From assembly GCF_020510585.1 (NCBI RefSeq), contig NZ_CP075190.1, positions 2,664,001 through 2,728,000 on the forward strand: a DNA stretch of 64,000 bases, given 5' to 3'. Below the pieces are notes generated by a model that ran no database searches, had not been told where the DNA came from, and saw only the letters and a program-made list of their open reading frames with translations. Made by a program: the position numbers and the translations under genes. The DNA comes from Ferribacterium limneticum. GTDB taxonomy: Bacteria; Pseudomonadota; Gammaproteobacteria; Burkholderiales; Rhodocyclaceae. Numbering within the stretch: the first letter of the stretch is position 1; each line of letters begins with the position of its first letter. Shown here piece after piece: positions 27,685 through 36,543 of the stretch.

Positions 27685-30600
27685 TCAGTCCCACTTTGTG
27701 TAGGGAGTTCCCTTTCTGCCCAGCGGCTTGTGACAACTGCTCTGCGAACAGTCATCCGTCGCCTTTGAACCTTCGTGGCCACCCAACCTGATCTTCTCGG
27801 CACCACCCACATCGTAAGCAGTCGTGCTGGAGTGGCAGGTCTTGCAGTTCGTCTGGATGCTGCCGTGATTCATTCTGGATACCGTCGTAAATGAAGTCGT
27901 GCCCACATGGCATAGCGAACATTCATTGCCTGGCAAGCCCGCAAGGGTGGTCGGGATATGAGTAGTATGTTTACCCTTGACGCCGACATACATTCCGCTA
28001 TGGCAGGTCTGGCAAGTCGTCGCACCGACGTGGTTGAAGGCAGCGAGGGTAGTCCAGCTAGTCCTGGTGTGGCAGGCATCACAACTGGCCGTCGTCGGCA
28101 CGTGATTCGCCAGCGGCTTGTAAGACATGCCCGGATAACTGGTCGTATGACAGTTTGCACACGAACCTGCCACGACTACGGTATGGGCATACGGTGTGAT
28201 CAGAGGCATCCATGTCCCTCCGGTACGGTGGCAAACGCTGCATGCTTCAGACGTCGGAATATGCAGTGCAGGCTTGCCCGTAGCTGTCGTACCGTTATGA
28301 CAGCTCACACAAGTCTTGCCTGCCAACTGGGCCGGTGTATGCGCAAAACTGGCCGGCAGCCAGGCTGTCGTACGGTGGCATGAATCACACGAGTCGTTCG
28401 TAACGAGGTGGCCGGTATTCTTGGCCTGGGCATTGACCGCCGTGTATCCGCCGTTATGGCATGTCAGGCACAGCCCTGTCGTTCCGGTATGACTCATGGA
28501 AGCCGGCCTGAACGTCGTGTAATTCTTATGACAATTGTCACACTGGCTGCTCGTCGGAATATGCCCGGTCGTTTTGCCCGGAGCAGCCGACCCATTGTGG
28601 CAATTGGAACAGGTTCCAACGGCTGAGGCCGCATGGGTATAGCTTGCCCCCGTCCAGACAGTCATCGATTTATGGCAGCTATCGCACTGCGCCGTTGTCG
28701 CGATGTGGCCAACGTTCTTGCCTTGCGCTCCCAGCACAGAGCCGTTATGGCAGTTTGAGCAAGTCCCCGTAGCCGTGGCCGGGTGGGTATAGACCGCCCC
28801 TGTCCAGGTTGTAGTGGTTTTGTGGCAAGTATCACACTGGGCCGTCGTGCTGACGTGCGTCAGCGGCTTGGCCAGTGCATTGACGCCGACATAGTTGCCG
28901 CCGTGGCAGCTTGAACATTGGCTAGTCATAGTGGCGGTATGGGTCATGTGCGCTGGAGCAAAGTGCGCATCCGAAGTTCTGTGGCAGGTATCGCAAGCCA
29001 ACGTTGTCGGAATATGAGTGAGATTCTTGCCAGTTGCATTAGTCCCGTTATGGCATGTCACACAAGTTCCGGCTACGACACCTGCGTGGAAATTGACTGC
29101 CGGCTTCCAGGCTGTAGTTCCATGACAGGTATCGCAAGACTGAGAAGTCGAAATGTGTGTCCCGTGCTTGGCCTGGGCATTAAAAGAGACATATCCACCG
29201 CCATGGCAACTGATACAAGCACCGGCGGTCCCGGCGTGACTCATGCTGGCTGGTCTGAAAGCGGTGTAATTCTTATGACAGGTATCGCACTGGGCGGTTG
29301 TCGGAATATGCGCCGTCCCAAGCGGTTTCCCCGGTGCAGTGGTGCCGTTATGACAGTTCGAGCAGGTGCCGACCGCGCTTGCCGCGTGGGCATAGGTTGC
29401 CCCCGTCCAGGCGGTTGTCGATCTGTGACAGGTATCGCACTGCGCAGTCGTCGCCACGTGTCCTGTTTGTGGTTTGGCCAACGCCCCCAGCACCGTAACG
29501 GTGCCGCTATGACCATGGCAATTCGAACAAGTCCCCGTTGCGCCTGTATGAGGGTATCGCGCACCTGACCAAACGGTTGTCGAACTATGGCAGCTATCAC
29601 ATTGCGCACTCGTACTGACGTGTTTTGTCGGCTTGGGAAGCGCATTGAGGGCAACAAACCCACCCGCATGACAGGTCGAGCACAGCCCTCCCGTACCCGT
29701 ATGATTCATGCTGGCTGGCTTGAAGGCCGTGAAGCTCGTAGCGCCATGGCAGCTTTCGCAGGAAGCGCTGGTCGGAATGTGACTGGTCTGCTTGGCCAGA
29801 GCATTCAGGGAAACATGGGCGCCACCATGGCAACTCGTACAGCCGCTGGTAATCCCGGCATGGCTCATACTGGCCGGGGCGAAAGTATTGAAATTGGTGT
29901 GGCAGGTATCGCAAAAACCGGTCGTCGGAATGTGCGTACTCGGCTTGGAGAGTCCCTTGCCCGCAGTCCCGTTGTGACAGCCGTTGCAGGAATGATCGCC
30001 GATCGCTACAGGTGGCGTCAGCAAGGCGTGATTCTGCACGGCCCCCACCCGCCACGATGTCGTTGAGGTGTGGCAGTCAGAACATTGCGCACTCGTCGGC
30101 TGGTGCGTTGTCGGTTTCGCCTGGGCATTCTGCGCAACATAAGCACCACCGTGGCAGGTTGAGCACTGCGTCTGGCCCGTGTGGTCCATAGCGGAAGGCG
30201 CCCAGGACGTGAAGTTGTTGCCTGTTCCATGGCAAGTATCGCAGGCCCCGGTCGCCGGAATGTGGTTGGTCGGCTTGGCGAGGGCCCCCTGGCCGGTATA
30301 AGCACCACCATGGCAGGTTGCGCAGGCTTCGCTGGTCACCGCATGGTTCATCCTGCCCGGCTTGAAGGCGCTGTAGCTCGTCCCGTGGCAATTTTCGCAG
30401 GAACTGCTGGTTGGAACGTGGACCGCGGACTTGCTCTGGGCATTGACACCGTTGTGACAATCGGTGCAGCGACCGAGAACCGATGGAGATGCCGCAGCAT
30501 GGTTGAACGAACCGGAGGCCCAGGATGTGAAGCCGTTGCCATTTCCGTGGCAGCTATCGCAAGTTGCCGACGTCTGGATATGGGTAGCCGGCTTGGTCAG

Positions 30601-32568
30601 TGCATTCTGGGAAACATAGGTGCCGCCGTGGCACGTTGAGCACGCCGCCCCGCCCGTAGCAGCGTGGTCCATCGCCGCTGGCTTGAACGAAGCATAGTTG
30701 TTGTGACAACTGCCGCAATTCGCCGCAGTCGTCACCGTCGGAATATGCCGTGCCGATTTGCCCAGCGCCGTCACACCGTGACAGGTATCGCACCGGCCGA
30801 TCGCCGACGCATCATGACTGTAGGTCGCCGTCGCCCACGAAGTGGTGCTCCCGTGACAGGTATCGCACTGAGCAGTCGTCGTGACGTGGGACAGCGGCTT
30901 CTCCAGCGCATTCTGCGAAACATAGCCGCCACCATGACAGGTCGAACACTGGCCGTTCAGGCCACTATGGTTCATCACCGCCGGCGACCAGGCATTGAAG
31001 CCCCCCGTGTGGCAGGTATCGCACTGGGCGCCTGTCGGGACGTGCACGCCTGTCTTGGCCAGTGCGTTGGCAAAAACAAAACTGCCGTTGTGGCAACTGC
31101 TACATGCTCCGGCCGTACCGGCATGGCTCATGGCTACCGACGAGAACGAGGTAAACGTGTTGTGACAGCTATCGCACTGCCCCGCCGTCGGAATATGGTT
31201 GATGGACTTGCCCAGTGCGTTTGAGCCGTTGTGACAGGTGGAACAGCGTCCGGCAGCCGCAGGGCTGGCGTTGGCGTGATTAAAAACACCGGTCGCCCAG
31301 GTTGAAGTAGAAGCATGACAACTGTCGCACTGGGCGGTCGTTGAAATGTGTGTCGCCGTCTTGGCCTGGGCATTCTGGGGCAGGTAACCACCGCTATGAC
31401 AACTTGAACACTGTCCATCCAGGCCCGTGTGATTCATTCTTACCGGCGACCACGAAACGAATCCACTGGTGTGGCAGGAGTCACACTGAACCACAGTTGG
31501 AATATGGCGCCCGGACTTACTGAGAGCATTCACCGAAACAAAAGCACCGTTGTGACACGAAGAACAGTTACCGGCCGTCGCGCTGTGATTCATCTGTGCG
31601 GGGCTGAACGATACGAAGTTGGTGTGGCAGGTGTCGCAGGCCGCCGTTGTCGGTACGTGGTTGTTCGGCTTGCTCAAGCCCGAGCCACCAGGCGTATGGC
31701 AATCCGTGCAAACACTGCCGGAAGGCCGATTGGCGTGATCAAACGTTGCCACCGCCCAGGATGTCGTTGACAGGTGGCAGGTATCGCATTGTTGTGCGGT
31801 CGCCAGATGAGTCGCCGGCTTGCTCTGGGCGCTCTGCGAGGAGAAACGTCCCGAGTGGCAGGTTGAACACTGACCGTTCTGGCCCGTGTGATCCATTCTT
31901 GCCGGAACGAAGTTCGTGAAATTCTGGTGACAGGTATCGCAAGCAGCCGATGTCGGAATGTGATCAACCAACTTGCCAGGCGCATTGACACCGTTGTGGC
32001 AGGTGGCGCAAGTTCCCGGTTGCACGCCGGCATGCGGATTGGTGGCGGGCATCCACGATGTCGTGGTGTGGCAGGTGCTGCAGGCTGCCGACGTTTGCAT
32101 GTGGGTTGCCGGCTTGGTCAGCGCATTGGCGCCGATGAACGCCCCGTTATGGCAAGTCTGGCAATTGGTGGCGGTTACACCCAGTAGCGGATTGATCGCA
32201 TGCCCGGAAGCCCCCTGTATGAATCCGGTCGGCTTCTCGCTCCAGCTACTTGCCCCCGCTCGATGGCAGGCGTCGCAGGCTGCCGTTGCGGGAATATGGG
32301 TTGCCGGCTTGCCGGGCGCCCTCGCCCCGGCACCGGCGTGACAGGTAGCGCAGGTGCGCGGCGTGCCACGGAACACGCCAGAAGTGTGACATGTCTCGCA
32401 ATTGACCTGTTTGTGCGTGTTGTCGAGGATATAGCCAGTGGTGTTGTGATCAAAGCTCAGATTTTGCGCCCCGCCTTCTTGCGTCTGCGCGAATGCGCTC
32501 CCCCACTGCCCGAACAGGAGAGCAGTAGCAGCGAGAACAACGAGGAGTAGACGAGCAAGATATTTCAC
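27685..32568 (-). CDS. Giant multihaem c-type cytochrome with about 60 CXXCH motifs
   Basis: A 1627-residue protein with a Sec signal peptide (cleavage near AFA-QT, residue 27) and no lipobox or later membrane helix. By hand I count 60 CXXCH motifs plus one terminal CX4CH. The body is an array of modules built on HIPTTAQCDTCH...MSHAGTAGxCSSCHNGGY, spaced roughly 50-60 residues with two haems each. It is low in charge and rich in Ser, Thr, Gly and Ala, unlike the Lys-rich cytochrome upstream, which suggests an exposed or wire-like electron carrier. Gene order places it between the 24-haem cytochrome and the barrel protein. Function in extracellular or trans-envelope electron transfer is inferred. 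Confidence 0.92.
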   Translation of the reverse strand: MKYLARLLLVVLAATALLFGQWGSAFAQTQEGGAQNLSFDHNTTGYILDNTHKQVNCETCHTSGVFRGTPRTCATCHAGAGARAPGKPATHIPATAACDACHRAGASSWSEKPTGFIQGASGHAINPLLGVTATNCQTCHNGAFIGANALTKPATHMQTSAACSTCHTTTSWMPATNPHAGVQPGTCATCHNGVNAPGKLVDHIPTSAACDTCHQNFTNFVPARMDHTGQNGQCSTCHSGRFSSQSAQSKPATHLATAQQCDTCHLSTTSWAVATFDHANRPSGSVCTDCHTPGGSGLSKPNNHVPTTAACDTCHTNFVSFSPAQMNHSATAGNCSSCHNGAFVSVNALSKSGRHIPTVVQCDSCHTSGFVSWSPVRMNHTGLDGQCSSCHSGGYLPQNAQAKTATHISTTAQCDSCHASTSTWATGVFNHANASPAAAGRCSTCHNGSNALGKSINHIPTAGQCDSCHNTFTSFSSVAMSHAGTAGACSSCHNGSFVFANALAKTGVHVPTGAQCDTCHTGGFNAWSPAVMNHSGLNGQCSTCHGGGYVSQNALEKPLSHVTTTAQCDTCHGSTTSWATATYSHDASAIGRCDTCHGVTALGKSARHIPTVTTAANCGSCHNNYASFKPAAMDHAATGGAACSTCHGGTYVSQNALTKPATHIQTSATCDSCHGNGNGFTSWASGSFNHAAASPSVLGRCTDCHNGVNAQSKSAVHVPTSSSCENCHGTSYSAFKPGRMNHAVTSEACATCHGGAYTGQGALAKPTNHIPATGACDTCHGTGNNFTSWAPSAMDHTGQTQCSTCHGGAYVAQNAQAKPTTHQPTSAQCSDCHTSTTSWRVGAVQNHALLTPPVAIGDHSCNGCHNGTAGKGLSKPSTHIPTTGFCDTCHTNFNTFAPASMSHAGITSGCTSCHGGAHVSLNALAKQTSHIPTSASCESCHGATSFTAFKPASMNHTGTGGLCSTCHAGGFVALNALPKPTKHVSTSAQCDSCHSSTTVWSGARYPHTGATGTCSNCHGHSGTVTVLGALAKPQTGHVATTAQCDTCHRSTTAWTGATYAHAASAVGTCSNCHNGTTAPGKPLGTAHIPTTAQCDTCHKNYTAFRPASMSHAGTAGACISCHGGGYVSFNAQAKHGTHISTSQSCDTCHGTTAWKPAVNFHAGVVAGTCVTCHNGTNATGKNLTHIPTTLACDTCHRTSDAHFAPAHMTHTATMTSQCSSCHGGNYVGVNALAKPLTHVSTTAQCDTCHKTTTTWTGAVYTHPATATGTCSNCHNGSVLGAQGKNVGHIATTAQCDSCHKSMTVWTGASYTHAASAVGTCSNCHNGSAAPGKTTGHIPTSSQCDNCHKNYTTFRPASMSHTGTTGLCLTCHNGGYTAVNAQAKNTGHLVTNDSCDSCHRTTAWLPASFAHTPAQLAGKTCVSCHNGTTATGKPALHIPTSEACSVCHRTGGTWMPLITPYAHTVVVAGSCANCHTTSYPGMSYKPLANHVPTTASCDACHTRTSWTTLAAFNHVGATTCQTCHSGMYVGVKGKHTTHIPTTLAGLPGNECSLCHVGTTSFTTVSRMNHGSIQTNCKTCHSSTTAYDVGGAEKIRLGGHEGSKATDDCSQSSCHKPLGRKGTPYTKWD

Positions 32569-32696
32569 GGGCGGGGTACCTCGTTAAACCGGTTAATCAA
32601 TTTCGTTGCCCAGCTTGAGGAAACGTAGATCTGGCGACGCATTGATACAAATCACAAACAACACGAGGGAATTTATCACACAAATTATGCATCTTG

Positions 32697-34529
32697 CTAG
32701 CGCCTGACTTTCTTCCAGTTCGCCGCCACGTGGCAACTCTCACACTGGCTGCCGAATGCGCCGTTGTGAACGTCATCCTTCACATGGCAGGCAATGCACG
32801 CTCTGCCCGGCTTGCGCGGCCCTGATTTCGACTCCTTGTGACATTCCTTGCACTCGACCTTGCTGTGCCCGCCGTCAAGCAGGAAGCGCGTCGTCGCATG
32901 ATCGAAATCCCAGGTTTTCCAGGTACCGGTGGTGTGGCAGGTTTCGCATTTCTTGCCGTAGCCACCCTTGTGCTTGTCGTCTTTCTCATGACAGCCATTA
33001 CAGGTCAGCGGTGCATCCTTGAAGGCCGGCGTCAGGTGGCATTTTTTGCATTCGACCTTGGCGTGGCTACCGGTCAGTGCGAAGCGCGACTTGTTGTGAT
33101 CGAAGGGGGCATCCTTCCATTTCTTTTCGTCGTGGCAGCTCTCACATTTGTTGCCAAGCTGGCCCTTATGCTTGTCGTCCTTCTTGTGGCAGGCAATGCA
33201 GGTCTCTTCGAGCCGGGTCTTGTAGATATTGCCTTTCTCGGGCAAATGACAGGCATCGCACTTGGTCTCCCGGTGCTTGCCCTTGAGCAGGTACTTGGTT
33301 TCCTTGTCGTGATTGAAGATGCTGGTCTTCCAGTCCTTGGCCGTATGGCAAGTGCCGCATTTCTCGCCGTAGCGGCCCTTGTGGCCTTTTTCGTCGTCAT
33401 TCTTGCGGTGGCACGCGATGCAGGCGGTCTCCACCTTCAATTTCGTGGCTTTGGGGCCGCTGACTCCACCCTTGTGGCAGGTGTCGCACTTGGCATCCTT
33501 GTGCTTGTCGCGCAAGGGAAAATCAGTTTCGTCATGATCGAAATCGGATTTCTTCCAGTCACGTTCGCTATGGCAGCTCTCGCACTTTTCACCCAGTTCG
33601 CCGCGATGGCCGTTCTCCTGGTCATCCTTCTTGTGGCAGGCAAAGCACTTGGTGGGAAGTTTTACCTGATAGATATTTCCCTTTTCCGGCAAGTGGCAGG
33701 TGTTGCACTTGGCCTGACGGTGCTTGCCCTTCAGCGCATATTTGGTGTCGTGATCGTGATCAAAGTCGATCTCCTTCCACCCCTTGTCGTTGTGGCAGGA
33801 CTCGCACTTGATGCCGTATCGACCCTTGTGACCTTTTTCCTGATCGATCTTCTTGTGGCAGCCGTTACAGGTCAGCGGCGTCTTTTGGTAAGTCTTGTCT
33901 TCGTGGCAATCCTTGCACTTGACGTCAGCGTGCTTGCCGCCGAGCAGCGAGAACTTGGTTTTTTCGTGATCGAACTTGGTTTCTGTCCACTTTTTCTCGT
34001 TGTGGCAGTTCTCGCACTTGGTACCAAGATGGCCCTTGTGACCCTTTTCGTCGTCGATTTTCTTGTGGCAGTCATTGCACAGCTTGGGCGCCTGACGGTA
34101 TTTGCGCTTGGGCAGGTGGCAGCTGTCGCACTTGCTTTCCTGGTGGGCGCCGAGCAGCTTGAAGTCAGTCTTCGAATGGTCGAATTTCTTCTTGTCGATG
34201 GGTGCGATATCGGCGCCGCGCCCCTTGTGCTCGGTGTGGCAATTGCGGCAGTTGGTATCGTCGGATTTGCCATGCAGCCGTGTCTTGCTGCGGATGTCCG
34301 CGGCAATATCCTTGTGGCAGTCGACACACAGTTTGGTTTGGGCCTTTTTGTCGAAGCGCTGATGGCACTGTTCGCATTCGTGTTCGTACTTGGCGTGCCC
34401 GGTAATGACTTCGCCAGGCATCAATACTTTTTCGATCGATTGCGCCGCTGCCCCGCCGGCAAAGACGATAGCGGCGATCAGCGCCAGACCGGAAAACAGC
34501 CGGTTAATACATGTGGACCGCAATAACAT
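32697..34529 (-). CDS. Multihaem c-type cytochrome with 24 CXXCH motifs
   Basis: A 610-residue periplasmic cytochrome. The start at 34529 has GGAG seven bases upstream and gives a signal peptide ending near AAA-QS. I count 24 CXXCH motifs. The modules are Lys/Asp-rich, repeating a pattern like FDHDKTKFxLKGKH...CDxCH...CIACHKKDDxHKGxxGxKCESCH. This resembles class III/c7-like cytochrome arrays. The gene overlaps the end of the membrane cytochrome b-like gene by 26 bases, so the two are translationally linked. It is likely the periplasmic electron reservoir between the inner-membrane protein and the giant cytochrome. Confidence 0.92.
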   Translation of the reverse strand: MLLRSTCINRLFSGLALIAAIVFAGGAAAQSIEKVLMPGEVITGHAKYEHECEQCHQRFDKKAQTKLCVDCHKDIAADIRSKTRLHGKSDDTNCRNCHTEHKGRGADIAPIDKKKFDHSKTDFKLLGAHQESKCDSCHLPKRKYRQAPKLCNDCHKKIDDEKGHKGHLGTKCENCHNEKKWTETKFDHEKTKFSLLGGKHADVKCKDCHEDKTYQKTPLTCNGCHKKIDQEKGHKGRYGIKCESCHNDKGWKEIDFDHDHDTKYALKGKHRQAKCNTCHLPEKGNIYQVKLPTKCFACHKKDDQENGHRGELGEKCESCHSERDWKKSDFDHDETDFPLRDKHKDAKCDTCHKGGVSGPKATKLKVETACIACHRKNDDEKGHKGRYGEKCGTCHTAKDWKTSIFNHDKETKYLLKGKHRETKCDACHLPEKGNIYKTRLEETCIACHKKDDKHKGQLGNKCESCHDEKKWKDAPFDHNKSRFALTGSHAKVECKKCHLTPAFKDAPLTCNGCHEKDDKHKGGYGKKCETCHTTGTWKTWDFDHATTRFLLDGGHSKVECKECHKESKSGPRKPGRACIACHVKDDVHNGAFGSQCESCHVAANWKKVRR

Positions 34530-35415
34530 GGACGACTCCACTAAAAACCAGCAAATAAAGGAATGGGATGTGCAAGATGTGCCAATAGGAAAACAGCCTT
34601 TCCCAGACGGAGAGTTGTGAAGCCTTGACGACGGAATCGAGATAGCGGTCGACCTGCTCGCGGGCCAGACGATAGTTGACGATCACTTCCCGGCGTCCGC
34701 CGCCCTGCTTGCGAAACTGCTTGCGCAGGGCATTTTTGGCATCGCGGCGAATTTGCTTGGCCAGCCGCCGGCTCCGCCAGCGCAAACTCACGAAGCGCCA
34801 GGCGCGGGATTGCCAGGATCCCGACTGGTCAAAAGCCGCATCATGGAATGCTTTCAACCTCGGTTCTATATCCGGCCGCAAGGCAAAGACCGAGCGCACA
34901 TTTTCAGCGCACTCTTTCACTTCAGCCGACGCATCAGCCAGGGTCAGTTGGTTTCCGTAGAGGCCGCGATGGATATGGCGATAGATGAAACGCCCGATCA
35001 CACCGCTGGAGGCAACGAGCAGCATGGCGTAAAGGGCCATGGCGCCGTTGAGCGAGCCGGTTCTGAAGGTTGAATGAAAAAGTACCAGTAGCGGCCCGGT
35101 TATCCCGGCGATCATGTGAAACTTGAACCAGGTCTCCATCTTGCCCAGGCGATCAAGGGCATGAATCCGCTTGCGCAATGGATAGAGGAGCAGGCTGAGC
35201 ATCAGCAGGCCGCCAATCAGGCCGATGTTGTAGGCAAAATCGGAGTTCGACTCGTATAACTCTCCGGTCCGGACCAGCCAGGCGAGAAAAACCAGCAGAA
35301 CGACGAGCAGCGTGATCGACACTCGCCAGGCACCGCGAAACACCTTCTCGCTGGAGGATTTTGCTTCTCCCTCCAGAGAAATCACCGTCATTGGGCCGAG
35401 CGCACTTGTATCCAT
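34504..35415 (-). CDS. Membrane cytochrome b-like protein
   Basis: A 303-residue membrane protein with hydrophobic segments near 30-48, 65-83, 100-120, 130-152 and 280-300. Histidines that could ligate haem occur in FKFHMIAG, LVLFHSTF, WHILHIPF and VVHVIAVHM. A basic, helical cytoplasmic region lies between the fourth and last helices. It heads the minus-strand cytochrome operon and probably oxidises quinol to feed the 24-haem protein. The frame is open to 35517, but the ATG at 35415 has AGGA upstream and avoids translating a C/G homopolymer. Not CymA- or CbcL-like by eye; the family is uncertain. Confidence 0.75.
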   Translation of the reverse strand: MDTSALGPMTVISLEGEAKSSSEKVFRGAWRVSITLLVVLLVFLAWLVRTGELYESNSDFAYNIGLIGGLLMLSLLLYPLRKRIHALDRLGKMETWFKFHMIAGITGPLLVLFHSTFRTGSLNGAMALYAMLLVASSGVIGRFIYRHIHRGLYGNQLTLADASAEVKECAENVRSVFALRPDIEPRLKAFHDAAFDQSGSWQSRAWRFVSLRWRSRRLAKQIRRDAKNALRKQFRKQGGGRREVIVNYRLAREQVDRYLDSVVKASQLSVWERLFSYWHILHIPFLYLLVFSGVVHVIAVHMY

Positions 35416-35448
35416 GGATTCCTGAATCTGATTAACGGCACCGAGCCG

Positions 35449-35457
35449 CCCCCCCCC
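35449..35457. repeat. Homopolymeric C9 tract between divergent operons
   Basis: Nine consecutive C residues lie in the leader between the divergent cytochrome and GGDEF-like operons, 34 bases before the chosen start of the cytochrome b-like gene. Such tracts can slip and change promoter spacing or frame. Confidence 0.6.
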
Positions 35458-35580
35458 TCCCGGCACCCGAACAATCGACAGACTATCGGGCTGAAGCGTG
35501 GCGGGGTAAAATTTCACACTTATTCAAGAATACCAAAAAAATTACTCGGCGAGGTGCACGCCGTCCGGGAGAAATCAACA

Positions 35581-36543
35581 ATGACCGAAAACCCCACACC
35601 GTCGGCAAAAGTCAGCCGCATCAACTCTGCGGGCTCAATGGGCGGCCTGCTCGGCCTCTTCGTCATTGCCTGCGTCGAATTCCAGCGCCTCTGGCCGACC
35701 GGCACCAGCTTGATTTATTTGCTCGTCAGCCTGCCGCTCCTGCTCATCTGGATTGCCCATCAGGCCGGATGGACGGTTGCCGAGCGCAACGCCGGTCTGG
35801 CCGTCGACATCGCCATTTACGTACTGGTCGTGGCCAGCCTGGGAATACGCTTTGGCGCCAGCCAGCCAACCTCGGAACTGGCCTCGACGCTACTGTTCTG
35901 GGCGCCCCTCGTCGCCGCCTGGTGGGCCTGGCGCTACCAACAACTCCCGCTCCGCCTGTGGTTGCTGCTCGGCGGCTTTTTTGTCGTGCTGACCTGGCCA
36001 CTGGCCAGCGACCACGAACGCCTCGATGAACACCTGATTCTTTCGCTCCTGATCGCCATGATCGTGCGCTATGCGCACCGATCAGCGCCGCCGAATCCGG
36101 ATACCACCATGAACCTGCGCGATGCGCTGACCGGGCTGCCATCGCCCGAATGCTTTGAGGCCGAGCTGGCCCACGTATCGGCAATTTCCGACCGCTACCG
36201 CCTGCCGCTCTCGCTGATCGCTTGCCGGATCGCGCCGCTCGAAACTGATCACCTGACGGATGATCAGTTGTGCCAATGCGCCGAAGCGGTCACCAATCGC
36301 TTGCGCACCTCGGATACGGTGAGTCAGTGGGATCGCAGCACGTTCTTGATTCTCCTGCCCAACACCCCCGAGATCAGTGCCGGCAAGGTTGCCAACGAAA
36401 TCCGGAAAGCCTTCGAGGATTTCAATTTTGGGCAAAATTTCCGGTTGACCGTGAGCATCGCCACCGTCGAACACGAATCGGGCGAAGATCCGATGAGTAC
36501 CCTAAGTACCCTCGAAAACAAACTTGCGAACACCGCCGAATGA
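35581..36543 (+). CDS. Membrane protein with a degenerate GGDEF domain
   Basis: A 320-residue protein with about six short membrane helices (20-160) and a C-terminal diguanylate cyclase-like domain (about 180-310) with DALTGLPSPECFEAEL. The signature position reads QWDRSTFLILL instead of GGDEF, so cyclase activity is unlikely; a binding or structural role is more probable. The start at 35581 has GGGAG nine bases upstream. The stop overlaps the start of the next gene (ATGA). A copy of the dispersed repeat is translated within the domain as QNFRLTVS. Confidence 0.8.
   Translation: MTENPTPSAKVSRINSAGSMGGLLGLFVIACVEFQRLWPTGTSLIYLLVSLPLLLIWIAHQAGWTVAERNAGLAVDIAIYVLVVASLGIRFGASQPTSELASTLLFWAPLVAAWWAWRYQQLPLRLWLLLGGFFVVLTWPLASDHERLDEHLILSLLIAMIVRYAHRSAPPNPDTTMNLRDALTGLPSPECFEAELAHVSAISDRYRLPLSLIACRIAPLETDHLTDDQLCQCAEAVTNRLRTSDTVSQWDRSTFLILLPNTPEISAGKVANEIRKAFEDFNFGQNFRLTVSIATVEHESGEDPMSTLSTLENKLANTAE
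36423..36454 (+). repeat. Dispersed short repeat, copy 5, inside the GGDEF-like gene
   Basis: TTCCGGTTGACCGTGAG is preceded by CAATTTTGGGCAAAA, so the arm is diverged in the T stretch. It is in coding sequence and reads FRLTVS, which also fits the usual beta strand of GGDEF domains. It may be a chance or selected match rather than an insertion. Confidence 0.5.

Noticed and set aside
27685..32568. Regularly spaced similar DNA units that could suggest a CRISPR array
   Set aside because: Units are degenerate, in frame and encode two-haem cytochrome modules; there are no constant repeats with unique spacers.
32838..34526. 562-codon plus-strand open frame rich in Val, Ala and Leu
   Set aside because: Exact antisense of the 24-haem cytochrome; its apparent membrane-protein look comes from complementing Lys/Asp/Cys/His codons.
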